From Myxococcales bacterium (GTDB lineage Bacteria; Myxococcota_A; Polyangia; Polyangiales; GCA-016699535), in the NCBI GenBank assembly GCA_016699535.1, contig CP064980.1:434001-498000 (forward strand): 64,000 nucleotides of DNA, in the 5' to 3' direction. The notes under the pieces were generated by a model. The model saw only the letters and a list, made by a program, of their open reading frames with translations, was not told the origin of the DNA and searched no databases. How positions within the stretch are numbered: the first letter of the stretch is position 1; every line of letters starts with the position of its first letter. This document shows positions 36,029-45,732 of the stretch, piece by piece. The translations under genes were made by a program, and so were the position numbers.

Positions 36029-36718
36029 TCAGCGCAACGCTAGCTTTGTGCCTGAGTTTTGTCGTTGGTAGTTGTAGTAGTGAACGAGTACGCGATTGAC
36101 GTAACGTCGTGTTTCCTCATACGGAGGAATACCACCGTACTTTAGCACCGCGTTTTCGCCCGCATTGTACGCAGCGATAGTTAGAACCATATCGCCATTA
36201 AACTGATTCGCCAGAATGCGTAAATAACGTGCACCGCCAAGAATGTTTTGGCGTGGCTTAAAAGGATCTCTCACACCCATGCGCGATGCGGTTCCCGGCA
36301 TGAGTTGCATCAAACCCATGGCACCTGCATGCGAGACCACGTCAAAATGAAAGTTACTTTCTACGGTCATCACTGCGCGAATAAAGGATTCTGGAAGGCG
36401 ATAGAACATCGCGGCTTCACTAATGTATTGATCGTAACGATGAAAACGCTCAGGAGAGTTTTCCTGCTTCGAGACACTCGGTCCACGATAGGGTCGAGCA
36501 GCTCTACTCTTGGAAGAACCTCCACCTTTTACAACGCGATCCCAGCTTCCTTTACCGCGAGGCTTAACGTTCGTGAAATGCACTACGCCATCACCATCGA
36601 CGCGTTTAAAAATATCTGCTTGCGCTGTCGGCAATACAATGATTGCAACAGTAAACAAGCACACGCTTTGTTTGATTAACCGAGTCACGAGATTAAGTGT
36701 AACGAATCGCTTAGCCAT
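36029..36718 (-). CDS. Lytic transglycosylase (SLT domain)
   Basis: About 229 residues from the ATG at 36718. A signal peptide is followed by a DUF4124-like start (DIFKRVDGDGVVHFTNVKP), a basic linker, and the SLT domain: FIRAVMTVESNFHFDVVSHAGAMGL in two stretches, with catalytic Glu in VESNF, then LMQLMPGTASRMGV, NILGGARYLR and TIAAYNAGENAV. It cleaves peptidoglycan between MurNAc and GlcNAc with anhydro product. The stop is 14 bases from the convergent membrane protein gene. Confidence 0.93.
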   Translation of the reverse strand: MAKRFVTLNLVTRLIKQSVCLFTVAIIVLPTAQADIFKRVDGDGVVHFTNVKPRGKGSWDRVVKGGGSSKSRAARPYRGPSVSKQENSPERFHRYDQYISEAAMFYRLPESFIRAVMTVESNFHFDVVSHAGAMGLMQLMPGTASRMGVRDPFKPRQNILGGARYLRILANQFNGDMVLTIAAYNAGENAVLKYGGIPPYEETRRYVNRVLVHYYNYQRQNSGTKLALR

Positions 36719-36809
36719 TCGCCAAGATCGTTGATGTACGCAGTATACCACAATGTATGCTTAGTGCTATTTGCGTTGAATTGTCGCTGGCACTGCAGCT
36801 GCATGCTTG

Positions 36810-37238
36810 CTACTGGCAGGCATCGCAAAGGCCATGGAGCTGTATTTCGATTTGACCGCGTTGAATCGCTTTGCTGCTTTTGCGAGATCCCTTGAGCTGC
36901 ATTTGCACCTCAGGTGTACATTCAACATGACCACAGGCATCACAAACAAAATGCGGATGCAGTTTTACTTGACCTTGCATGCTTTGCGAAGCCTCAAAAT
37001 GCCAAGTCGAGCCAAGCGAAATACGCCTCAACAGGCCCGCCTCAGCCATGTCGACAAGATTGCGATACAGGGTTGCCCGATCCCACGGCTCATCAACAAA
37101 AGCGTCAACAACTTCGCTGTGTGTCAAAGGCCTTTCTGCACCACGAAGCAACTCAAGTACAGCCATGCGCGAACGCGTGCCGCGCAATCCTGCCATGCGA
37201 ATATCCGCTGCCGTACTTTTGCTTTCTAACATCGCCAT
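36810..37238 (-). CDS. Fur-family transcriptional regulator
   Basis: 142 residues with a winged helix (LRGTRSRMAVLELLRGAERP, then EPWDRATLYRNLVDMAEAGLL) and a metal-binding half with HPHFVCDACGHVECTPE and a second Cys pair (CDAC) at the end. The two CxxC pairs hold structural zinc. Whether it senses iron, zinc or peroxide cannot be settled, since the sensory His set is partly unclear. It is divergent from the TonB-dependent receptor gene, with a near-perfect 21-base palindrome between; this is the usual arrangement of metal uptake control. Confidence 0.88.
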   Translation of the reverse strand: MAMLESKSTAADIRMAGLRGTRSRMAVLELLRGAERPLTHSEVVDAFVDEPWDRATLYRNLVDMAEAGLLRRISLGSTWHFEASQSMQGQVKLHPHFVCDACGHVECTPEVQMQLKGSRKSSKAIQRGQIEIQLHGLCDACQ

Positions 37239-37300
37239 CAAAGAAAAACCCTAGTTCCGCTGGGAGGTCTAGCAGGACTAGGGTAGTTCAGCAAAGCGTT

Positions 37301-37321
37301 TATCGCAATTGAATTGCAATA
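37301..37321. promoter_or_regulatory. 21-base palindrome, candidate Fur/Zur box
   Basis: TATCGCAATT-G-AATTGCAATA: ten-base arms around one base with a single mismatch. It lies 41 bases upstream of the receptor start and 63 bases from the regulator start, fitting autoregulation and repression of the receptor gene. Confidence 0.6.
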
Positions 37322-37361
37322 GAGGCATGAGCAGTGTAAGCAACGGGCCTTGGTCAAGGCT

Positions 37362-39994
37362 ATGGGAAAAGTCAGTCAAATCTTAATACTGTTGTGCGGC
37401 AGCCTCCTTGCAACCCAAGGCTTTGCGCAAGACGACGGACAAAGCGGTACGACTGGCGAAAAACAGGCGCCTCCTGCAGATGCTGAGCCAGCGCCGCTCC
37501 CTGAGCAAGATGACAAGCCAGTCGCGTCTGAGGGCGTGAGACCTCCGCGACTGCTCTTGGCACCAGCGCCAGTGTATCCCAAAGGTCGTATACGAGAGGG
37601 TCTGCATCCAACCGTGATGGTTGAGATCGTACTTGATGCAGAAGGCAAAGTTACAAACGCTAAGATTGAGCATTCCGCTGGTAAGGACTTTGATGAAGCT
37701 GCGTTTGAGGCCGTTCGTACCTGGAGTTTTGAGCCCGCTTATCGGGACGGGAAAGCCGTTTCGAGTCGATTGCATGTCGCCGTGCATTTTGAGTTACCCG
37801 CTTTTGACATCGCGACCAGCGAAGGACAGGTCAGTGCGATACCGCGTGTGGCCCACCCGCAAACACACGAAGTGCCATCGCCACACCAAGAGAAAAAAGA
37901 AGCCCGTACGAAAGACTTCAGTGCAACCGCACAAGTTGATCTTGAAGACCTGAGACACGAGGTGCGAGCAAGCTCCGATTATACCCTGGATCGCAAAGTG
38001 CTTGCAGCAAGCCCAAAGCGTGAAGGCGCGGACATTTTGCAGTCTGCTCCGGGAGTATTTGTCGCAAGACCCGAAGGAGATGCGGTTGCACATCGCATCA
38101 TGTTACGCGGCTTTGATGCCGAGCATGGTCAAGATCTCGAACTCAAAGTGGGCGGCATCCCGATTAACCTTCCATCGCACATTCATGGCCAAGGTTATGC
38201 CGATCTTGGCTTTCTCATTCCAGAAGTGGTCGAGCGGATGCATGTGAGCGAAGGCGTCTATGATCCTAAGCAAGGCGATTTCGCAGTTGCTGGATCGGTT
38301 GAATTTGATCTTGGTGCACAGGAACGTGGGCTTGATTTAAAAACAAGCTACGGTTCATTCGATACGCTCAAACTGGTGGGGGTGTGGTCACCGCCCGAAG
38401 AGAACCGCGGCACCTTTGGTGCTTTTCGCTACAGGCAAAGCGATGGCTTTGGTCAAAACCGCGCGTCGCAAAGTGCCAGTAGCATTGTGCAAGGGAATTT
38501 TCGAAGTGGAGCCTGGCGTTATCGCGCAACCGGCATTGTTTACGGAGCACGCGCTGATCTCGCAGGTGTTTTACGAATGGATGATATCGATGCTGGCCGC
38601 GTCGGCTACTATGACGTGTATCCTTATCCAACCGCTCAAAAACAAAGCGCGCTTGCTGCTCGCATGCTTGGAGCGTTGCGTGCCGAGTACCGAGGGAAAG
38701 AAGGTCAGAATGCCGATCTCGGTTTATGGCTTAGCTACGATCATTTCAGACTTCAAGAAAACTTCACAGGTTTTGTGCAGCGCTCACAAACCCTTGAAGA
38801 TGTATCAGGACGGGGCGACCTCATTGCTCAACGCAACCGCACAACATCAATCGGAAGTTATGCACGTTTCCTAAGTGCTCCATACACTTTGTCTTCCTGG
38901 GCCAAGTTGCGAACTGAACTTGGCATCTCCGGGCGCATGGATTCAATTAACCAAGGACAAGATCTCATTGACGCTTCCTTGCGCAACCAACGTTGGGATC
39001 GACGGATCGACGCAGATATTCTTGGCCTCGATCTGGGGTTTTGGGGCGACTTAGCATGGAAATTCACGAACAATTTGATCTGCGCACGGGCCTTCGAGCC
39101 AACGCGCTTTACTACGATATCAATGATCATCTCGGGAATTTCGCTCCGCTCACTCGGCCCGCTGACACCTATATTGTGGGCTTTCAGCGCAGCGCTTACG
39201 GCCTCGCCGCCGGCCCACGCACCAGTGCCGAATATCGCATGCTCTCGTGGCTTACTTTGCTTGGAAGCTACGGCGAAGGCTATCGCTCGCCTCAAGCAAG
39301 AACACTTGAGGATGGCCAGGACGCACCGTTTACAAAAGTGCGTTCAGGAGATCTCGGGATAAAGCTGCACTTTGATCCAGAACTTCAAATCGCACTGACC
39401 GCATTTTACACTTGGCTATCGAATGACATCGCTTTTGATGCACGCGAGGGACGCTTGGAGCGTATCGGTCAATCACGGCGCATGGGTTCGGTGCTTTATA
39501 TTAAAACACAACCTTCGCGCTGGCTACTTGGAACCTTATCGGTGACTTACGTCGATGCAGAGCTGCTTGATCCGCCCCCTCCTACAGCAGACGATCCGCA
39601 GCCTCCTTTTGAAAAGGGACAAAACCTTCCTTATATTCCACCGCTTGTGGTGCGCACGGACTTAAGTGCAAGCCAGACACTGATCGATGATTTTTACGCC
39701 GCTGAGCTCAATGCTAAATTTGGTTTAGGATTTTCTTTTCTATCTTCACGTCCACTACCCTACGGTCGTTTCGCTGACCCAGTTGCACTCTTGGACAGCT
39801 CCGTTGTCTTGAGTTGGAAAAACTTGGGCTTGAGTTTTGAGATCTACAATTTGCTCGATAGCCAATATGCTGCTGCAGTCTACAACTTCAGTTCAAACTG
39901 GAATCCGAATGCACCACAGACGCGTCTGCCAGAGCAACACATCGCGGCTGGAGCGCCGCGTACCTTTATGAGCACTTTGCAGGTGAAGCTATGA
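37362..39994 (+). pseudogene. TonB-domain/TonB-dependent receptor fusion, frameshifted
   Basis: From ATG 37362 there is a signal peptide, then a TonB C-terminal-like domain (about residues 55-145: LAPAPVYPKGRIREGLHP, ILVL-like strands, WSFEPAYRDGKAVSSRL), a linker, a plug domain (REGADILQSAPGVFVARPEG, HRIMLRGFDAEHGQDLELKV) and the barrel. In frame 1 the barrel ends at 39362 in nonsense after GFWGDLAWKF; frame 2 continues as IHEQFDLRTGLRANALYYD to 39994 with a receptor end (FMSTLQVKL). One extra A in the AAA at 39060-39062 restores the reading. The full protein would have about 878 residues. TonB-domain fusions of this type are known in deltaproteobacteria-like genomes. Metal or vitamin uptake is likely given the Fur neighbour. 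Confidence 0.87.
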
Positions 39995-40728
39995 GGACAC
40001 TAACTCTAATTCTATTGCTTCAACTGACAGCTTGCATTGATACGGGTCAAGAGCAAATTAGCTTTCCATTTAGCGTTGCTGGAACCGAGCATAAAGACGG
40101 ATTCGAGGGTCGCAATGGATGGATCATTACATTGCAGCGAGCTGACCTTGCTTTTGGTCCCCTTTATTTATGCGCCGGCACACGGGCTGGCGAGCTTTGC
40201 GAAAATGCTCGAGGACAATGGTTGCAGAGCGTTGTCGTCGATGCACTCAATGCAGAAGCTCAACCTGCAGGAACCATCGAAGCCTACAGCGGCACCGTCC
40301 GCTCCTGGATGTATGATCTTGGTTTTGCATCGCTGCTAACGCAAGAAGACAGTTTAGAGCTGCAAGCCGCCAAAGATCTTGGTGGCTCATCACTTCGCAT
40401 CAGTGGCACTGCGGAACAGGGCGCAACGATCATCCCGTTTACGGGCAATCTCAGACTTGTACGACAGGAAGAAACGGAACAAGGCGTATCGCTGGTACGC
40501 TCGAGTAGCTCTGATGTGTTTGAAAACACATTGAGCCAATCAAGTGAGCTGCACATTGTATTTGATGCAAGCGCTTGGTTTGCTTCGCTAGACTTTGCAA
40601 ACGTAGCGCAGTCCGCGGGATGCATTGATAGTCTATGCGAGGAACAAGACCTTGCGGAGCATGAGCAAGCCCTTCGCGCTTTAAGCAATGACATTGTAGC
40701 TGGACAGCGTCCTAGCTTTCAGTGGTGA
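39991..40728 (+). CDS. Lipoprotein partner of the TonB-dependent receptor
   Basis: 245 residues with lipobox LILLLQLTAC. The mature part has beta-rich regions (GRNGWIITLQRADLAFGPLY, QGATIIPFTGNLRL), several Cys and a conserved-looking region with CAGTRAGELC. It may be a substrate-binding or metal-binding lipoprotein acting with the receptor. The ATG overlaps the receptor stop (ATGA), so it is the second gene of the operon. I recognise no family. Confidence 0.75.
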   Translation: MRTLTLILLLQLTACIDTGQEQISFPFSVAGTEHKDGFEGRNGWIITLQRADLAFGPLYLCAGTRAGELCENARGQWLQSVVVDALNAEAQPAGTIEAYSGTVRSWMYDLGFASLLTQEDSLELQAAKDLGGSSLRISGTAEQGATIIPFTGNLRLVRQEETEQGVSLVRSSSSDVFENTLSQSSELHIVFDASAWFASLDFANVAQSAGCIDSLCEEQDLAEHEQALRALSNDIVAGQRPSFQW

Positions 40729-40758
40729 GTATCGCTTTGCGCACCCAAAAGAAAGGCA

Positions 40759-40784
40759 GCTTTGGCCCTCACTCGGGCCAAAGC
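40759..40784. terminator. Hairpin between convergent genes
   Basis: GCTTTGGCCC-TCACTC-GGGCCAAAGC: perfect ten-base arms with a six-base loop. There is no long T run, so it may be a factor-dependent or bidirectional stop for the lipoprotein gene ending at 40728 and the minus-strand gene ending at 40872. Confidence 0.65.
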
Positions 40785-40871
40785 ACACACTTCACAATCT
40801 TTTAGCCAAGGTTAAAACACAATAACTAACATAAAGTTTCTAACACTCGGCATCGTCAAGAAAATCAAAAG

Positions 40872-41906
40872 CTACTTTTTCTCAGCAGCATGCTTACAAA
40901 GGATTTCCTTGTTTTCAAGGGAGGTTGTTGAAACATAATACTCGCCGGAGAACTTACTTCCGTTAGCGTCCTCGGTGACACGAACTCTTTCAACTTTGCA
41001 AATGTCAGGGTCGTCTCCTTGAACAGCAATCTCGATATGCATCGACCGACTCAGTACAACACCAGTTGCTTCATTGCGCTCAGTGAGCCAACGGTCGCTT
41101 GTAATCACGCTAGCCAAAATTTTGCTTTGCTCATCGATATGCGTGCGATCGGTGTGCCTTTTGGCAGCCGCAAGAAAGGCTTTGCTTAGCTTTTTGTCGA
41201 TTTTTCCTGCTTTGGGCATCCGTACAGACTCAAGTTTTTTTATTTTCGCAGCTTTTGCAATTCCAGCTACCGTCGCCTTGCCTTCCTCGTTGCAGTCGAT
41301 TTGCAAAGAAAAGGCTCCCCAACGCGGCATCGAATACACCAACTGCAGCGACTGCCCACTTTTTGTTTCAGCCATTTTCTCGCAGCCCTTCAAAAGCGAT
41401 GCACTCACTTCTGAAAGCACATCGACCTTTTCATCAGCTCTGTTTTTTACAACAAAATCTTCAGGGTACGAATCAGTCAACAGGGGAAAATCGGTTACTG
41501 ATTTGTCCAAATCTGCTTCGAACTTGAATTGCTTCTCATCACTGAATGAAACTTGAGAAGAGACGGGGATATCCCACGCGAGAAGCACCCAAAGAGCTTC
41601 GCCTGGTGTTTGTTGATGCGCCCTAAAGCTCTGCGCATCACGCACGTAAACACGGCTGTAGATAGGGTCGCCCAACGCAAATTTTTTCGTAAATTTTGGG
41701 TTTTCGCTATCGTATGTTTCTTCGGTAATGGCTTCTTTCGCAAAGACAACAGCTACTACAGAATCATCATCGTCAATGTCTTCGGAGCCTGAACTGCTAC
41801 CCGCCCCGCCGGATCCGTTGCCCTTGAATACGGAACAACCAATCGCCGAAGACAACATTAAAAGAGCAAGGACTTCTTGCTTTAGAAATCTCGATTTTTT
41901 GTACAT
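40872..41906 (-). CDS. Lipoprotein of unknown function
   Basis: 344 residues with lipobox MLSSAIGC, then a Gly/Ser/Asp linker (GSGGAGSSSGSEDIDDDDS). The body (residues 50-344) is of mixed strands and helices with a few Cys (LLKGCEKM, LQIDCNEEG, DICKVERVRV) and no known domain. Similar long lipoproteins in Myxococcota often come in paralogous families. A single gene: the upstream FHA gene runs towards it with 125 bases between. Confidence 0.65.
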   Translation of the reverse strand: MYKKSRFLKQEVLALLMLSSAIGCSVFKGNGSGGAGSSSGSEDIDDDDSVVAVVFAKEAITEETYDSENPKFTKKFALGDPIYSRVYVRDAQSFRAHQQTPGEALWVLLAWDIPVSSQVSFSDEKQFKFEADLDKSVTDFPLLTDSYPEDFVVKNRADEKVDVLSEVSASLLKGCEKMAETKSGQSLQLVYSMPRWGAFSLQIDCNEEGKATVAGIAKAAKIKKLESVRMPKAGKIDKKLSKAFLAAAKRHTDRTHIDEQSKILASVITSDRWLTERNEATGVVLSRSMHIEIAVQGDDPDICKVERVRVTEDANGSKFSGEYYVSTTSLENKEILCKHAAEKK

Positions 41907-42031
41907 GACACACTCCTCACACTAGAACGGCCCAAGACCTAACGCGGCACTTTAGCGCTATGGTTTGCTTAGTCATAGACCTGCGTAGTGTTTTCAACCA
42001 ATTGGCCAGCCCCTTGGGATGATTGCTTTGA

Positions 42032-42589
42032 CTAAGTTGCAAGCAACTTGATCGCGACACCGCCCAATATTGCGGCTAGTACAACCACCAAGGCCCAGGG
42101 AAGCCAGGATGGAGCCTTTGCAGTCGGCAATACGACCGGCTCCTGCATTATTTTTGGCTTTTGAAGTTTCGCTGTTGCATCGCGCATCGTTTGAATCTCT
42201 TGCGGCGAGAGATGAACAGTACGACTCGGAATCATGGGTGCCTGTTGAGCCAAACGGCTTTGATGCATGGCAAAGTTTGCCGCAGATTCATCGACGTTAA
42301 AATCGATCTTTATCGTAAACTTACCCACACCAATGCTGTCACCTTGATTGACCGGCGCTTGTTCAATTCGCTTTTCATTTAGAAAGGTGCCATTGGCCGA
42401 TCCAAGATCTTGAACAAGAACGGAGGGTCCTTTCAAAAAAATGCGGCTGTGCTCCCAAGAGACGCTGCCATTATCAATAAAAATATCGGCATTTGGATCG
42501 CGCCCAATAGCAATGGCGTCGTGGCTAAAGGTAAACACCTTGAGCAACCGCCCTTTGAGATACAACTCCGCTTTGAGAGCCTGAGGCAT
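42032..42589 (-). CDS. FHA domain protein, tail-anchored
   Basis: 185 residues. The FHA domain (about residues 5-100) shows IGRDPNADIFIDNGSVSWEHSRI, DLGSANGTFLNEKRI and GDSIGVGKFTI, with the Arg and Ser that bind phosphothreonine. A Pro/Gln-rich linker and a C-terminal membrane helix (WLPWALVVVLAAILGGVAI) follow, so the FHA head should face the cytosol. It may read Ser/Thr kinase signals near the peptidoglycan machinery, since PBP1A is next to it. Confidence 0.9.
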   Translation of the reverse strand: MPQALKAELYLKGRLLKVFTFSHDAIAIGRDPNADIFIDNGSVSWEHSRIFLKGPSVLVQDLGSANGTFLNEKRIEQAPVNQGDSIGVGKFTIKIDFNVDESAANFAMHQSRLAQQAPMIPSRTVHLSPQEIQTMRDATAKLQKPKIMQEPVVLPTAKAPSWLPWALVVVLAAILGGVAIKLLAT

Positions 42590-42659
42590 GTCGCCCTATG
42601 GTAGGCAATGAAGAAGCACTTTGCCTAAATTTTTGCAAAACAAGACAAAACGGTCCATT

Positions 42660-45014
42660 TCACTGCGTATCAATCGTGTCGGCCTGCTGCTCCATCATGA
42701 AATCCGTCGGATCGGCGACACTTGGGTCCAAAGCCATTTCGCTTGGCACCGTACCTTCTAAAAAGACCTCATCAATGGCATCCGGCATACCTTCATAGGC
42801 AAGTTTCCCGCTCTCTGGATCGATTTTTGCCCACATCACCCCGGGGGGTACCACGAATTTCTCGTTGCTGTTTTGGCCTTCCGCGCTACGGATCACGTCA
42901 ATCCATACCGGAAGGGCAGTTCTGCCGCCACTCTCTCCGCGGCCAAGCGGGCGATTGTTATCAAAACCAACCCACACGCCGGCCAGGGTGTTCGGTGTGT
43001 AGCCCACAAACCAAGCATCCCGCGCACGGTTACTTGTTCCTGTCTTACCGGCCGCTTCGGTGCCAAGACTTTGAGCAGCAGTCGCAGTTCCGATGCGTAC
43101 GACGCTTGTTAACATGCTTGTCACGACGTACGCTTCCGCTGGGCTCAGAACTTGCACAGCCTCATCACGCCGAGGAAGCTCCACTCGCTCGCCATTCGAA
43201 TCTAGAATGCGTCGGATAAACTTTGGTTTTTCGTACACCCCGCCTGAAGCAAAAGTAGCGTAAGCATTCACGAGCTCAATTGGAAAGACGGCACTGGCGC
43301 CCAATGCCAGGGGCAAGCTTTCCTCCAGCGGCGTTGAAATACCAAGTTGATGTCCAAACTCAGCAACGTGCTTTGGACCAAGCTCTTCGATCACTCGAAT
43401 GGCCACAAGATTGATTGATTTAGCGAGAGCATAACGAAGGCGAACAGCACCTTGAAAGTTCCAAGTCTCGTAGTTCTTCGGCATGTACTTATCAAAGACT
43501 TCGGGCGCATCAAGAACGATGCTTGCTGGCGTGAAGCGTCTACTTTGTATAGCGTAAGCGTAAACGATGGGTTTAAACGCACTGCCCGGTTGTCGCAGCG
43601 CTTGGCTTGCGCGATCGAAACCGGAATCGTCCGAATAGTTTCCCACCATCGCCAGCACTTCACGAGTCGCGGGATTCATAACAATCGCTGCGCCTTGAGG
43701 ACCTAGGTCGAGCTGAACCTGGACATTCTTAACCCCAATGATGTTGCTATCCTCTGCATCTGAAAGCACCCGAACGGGCAACGAGACGCCTTGCTTGGCA
43801 AACTTACTGGCAGAAAGCTGTTTTGGATTGTAACGATCCGCGCTGTCAATCCCAACGACAGCATCGTATTCACCAAGCTTGAGATGGAGTTGCTGTTTTT
43901 CATCATCGGCTTCAACAACCTGCGCCCAATAAGTCTTGCCAATTTTCAACTTACCAAGTGCTTTGTTTTTATCTTTACGCCCTTTGACACGAAATGGCGC
44001 CTGCGCTCCATGCCGATGATCAAAATCTCTAAGACCGGCACGCAGTGCGTTTCGGACTTTGATCTGTAGCGCGAGATCCAGGGTAGTGGTCACTCTGAAA
44101 CCACCATCTTTGACCCTGTCTTCGCCAAAACTTTCATTGAGTTCGGCTCTAACTTGTCGAACAAGTTCAGGAGCACGATCCCCTTGCTTCGATGCATCGC
44201 TAAGTTTTACTTGAGTATCTCGGGCTTTTGCGATTTCCTCTTCGCTTAAATCAGACCAATAAACATCACGCTTTGCTTGCAGTTGATCCAACACAAAAGT
44301 TTGCCGATTTTTGGCAGCTTCAGGATTATCACGCGGCGAAAGGCGCACGGGAGCCTGCGGGATACCAGCAATAAGCGATGCTTCGGCAAGTGATATTTTC
44401 TCAACATCTTTACCAAAATAAAAACGGCTTGCTTCTTGAACACCATAGCGTCCATGACCAAAATAGATGGTATTCACATAGAGGTTCAGAATCTCATCTT
44501 TGCTCATTTCCTGCTCGAGACGCCGTGCAAGAATAAGCTCCCGAATTTTACGGCGAAAGGTACGCTCGTGACTTAGCAATAGGTTTTTTACAACCTGTTG
44601 CGTAATGGTACTGGCGCCTTGAACACGGCGTCCGCTAATTATATCGCGAAAGAGAGCACGTAAAATACCGGGGTAGTCCAAACCGCGATGGCGGTAAAAA
44701 TCGGCATCTTCAGCAGCAAGCACCGAAAGCACCATCACGCGTGGAATCTTGCTTAGAGGAACCACAGTCCGGCGCTCATTGAAGAGTTCACCAATGAGTA
44801 TTCCATTACGGTCGTAAACGTAGGTAATTTGTGGAGGCTGGTATTTGCGCAGCGTCTCAACCGTGGGCAAGTCTCGAGAGTAGTACCAAAACACCGAGGC
44901 TAAAACTGTCGCAGCTAAGGCTATCATGACAAAAGCTAAAACAAGTAAGCGACGCAAAGCTTTTGCAAGCCAGGATTCTTTGGGTGGTCTTTTTTTACTT
45001 CTGCGTTTTGCCAT
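42660..45014 (-). CDS. mrcA: Class A penicillin-binding protein (PBP1A type)
   Basis: About 784 residues from the ATG at 45014. An N-terminal membrane helix is followed by the GT51 transglycosylase domain (AAEDADFYRHRGLDYPGILR, TITQQVVKNLLL, RRKIRELILARRLE) and the transpeptidase domain with SAFKP (SxxK, about residue 478), SIN near 533 and KTGTSN near 656. It polymerises and cross-links peptidoglycan. The longer frame to 45068 would overlap TrmH by 74 bases; the chosen start overlaps it by 20. The acidic C-terminal tail after residue 740 is disordered. Confidence 0.95.
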   Translation of the reverse strand: MAKRRSKKRPPKESWLAKALRRLLVLAFVMIALAATVLASVFWYYSRDLPTVETLRKYQPPQITYVYDRNGILIGELFNERRTVVPLSKIPRVMVLSVLAAEDADFYRHRGLDYPGILRALFRDIISGRRVQGASTITQQVVKNLLLSHERTFRRKIRELILARRLEQEMSKDEILNLYVNTIYFGHGRYGVQEASRFYFGKDVEKISLAEASLIAGIPQAPVRLSPRDNPEAAKNRQTFVLDQLQAKRDVYWSDLSEEEIAKARDTQVKLSDASKQGDRAPELVRQVRAELNESFGEDRVKDGGFRVTTTLDLALQIKVRNALRAGLRDFDHRHGAQAPFRVKGRKDKNKALGKLKIGKTYWAQVVEADDEKQQLHLKLGEYDAVVGIDSADRYNPKQLSASKFAKQGVSLPVRVLSDAEDSNIIGVKNVQVQLDLGPQGAAIVMNPATREVLAMVGNYSDDSGFDRASQALRQPGSAFKPIVYAYAIQSRRFTPASIVLDAPEVFDKYMPKNYETWNFQGAVRLRYALAKSINLVAIRVIEELGPKHVAEFGHQLGISTPLEESLPLALGASAVFPIELVNAYATFASGGVYEKPKFIRRILDSNGERVELPRRDEAVQVLSPAEAYVVTSMLTSVVRIGTATAAQSLGTEAAGKTGTSNRARDAWFVGYTPNTLAGVWVGFDNNRPLGRGESGGRTALPVWIDVIRSAEGQNSNEKFVVPPGVMWAKIDPESGKLAYEGMPDAIDEVFLEGTVPSEMALDPSVADPTDFMMEQQADTIDTQ

Positions 45015-45720
45015 TCGTGTAGATCCCTCGACTGAGGGCTTCCTTAATGATTTCTTCGCCTCGGTCAACGGATGCTAACATGAAACGTGCTTTTAGATGT
45101 GCTTTGCTTTCTTCATCGAGATCGCCGGACCGCTCCGAAGTCACCGTATAAAGGCTCAACGCAGCAGCCACCGAAATATTCAAGCTCTCGACAAAACCGC
45201 GCATGCCAATCGCAAAACTGCCATCGGCCATTTGACGTAACTCATCGGAGACCCCTTGGTGCTCGTTACCAAATACCATGGCAACTTTTTTAATGTATTT
45301 CAGATCGTTAAGATCATAGCCATCATCACTATTCCCATCGGCTACAAGTACCTTAAAACCTTGCCGCTTCAGCCAGGACACACATTTTTTTGCATCACGA
45401 TGGATCTGCAAATCAATCCAGCGCTGAGTGCCTTGCGCTACACGACTTGAAAGCTTGAAATCCTGTCCTCGCTCAACCAAGTGCAAGGCCTGAGTTCCAA
45501 ACGCTTCGGCCGATCGCATCACAGCCGCCACATTATGAGGATCGAAAACGTCTTCGAGCACCGCAGTGACCGAGCCAATTCGATGATTGATGACTTGCTC
45601 AATACGCTGCATGCGCTCTTCGCTCAGCAAAGGGCGCAGTACGTGAATCACATCATCAGCTGACGCGGGAAGCAACTCCACGTCTCCTAACGAGACGGAA
45701 TCGGGATGAAAACGATGCAT
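44995..45720 (-). CDS. trmH: TrmH-family tRNA ribose methyltransferase
   Basis: 241 residues of the SPOUT/TrmH family, which 2'-O-methylates a guanosine in tRNA (Gm18 in E. coli). Motifs are VTAVLEDVFDPHNVAAVMRSAE (in parts), VAMVFGNEHQGVS and MRGFVESLNISVAAAL, the three conserved blocks that form the knot. The C-terminal tail is helical and charged. It lies 12 bases downstream of the RelA/SpoT gene and overlaps PBP1A, so the three are probably co-transcribed. Confidence 0.92.
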   Translation of the reverse strand: MHRFHPDSVSLGDVELLPASADDVIHVLRPLLSEERMQRIEQVINHRIGSVTAVLEDVFDPHNVAAVMRSAEAFGTQALHLVERGQDFKLSSRVAQGTQRWIDLQIHRDAKKCVSWLKRQGFKVLVADGNSDDGYDLNDLKYIKKVAMVFGNEHQGVSDELRQMADGSFAIGMRGFVESLNISVAAALSLYTVTSERSGDLDEESKAHLKARFMLASVDRGEEIIKEALSRGIYTNGKTQK

Positions 45721-45732
45721 AGCAAACTCAAT

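Noticed and set aside
40741..40871. Intrinsic terminator with T tract for 40759-40784
   Set aside because: The stem is perfect, but no run of T follows on either strand, so a classical intrinsic terminator is not claimed.
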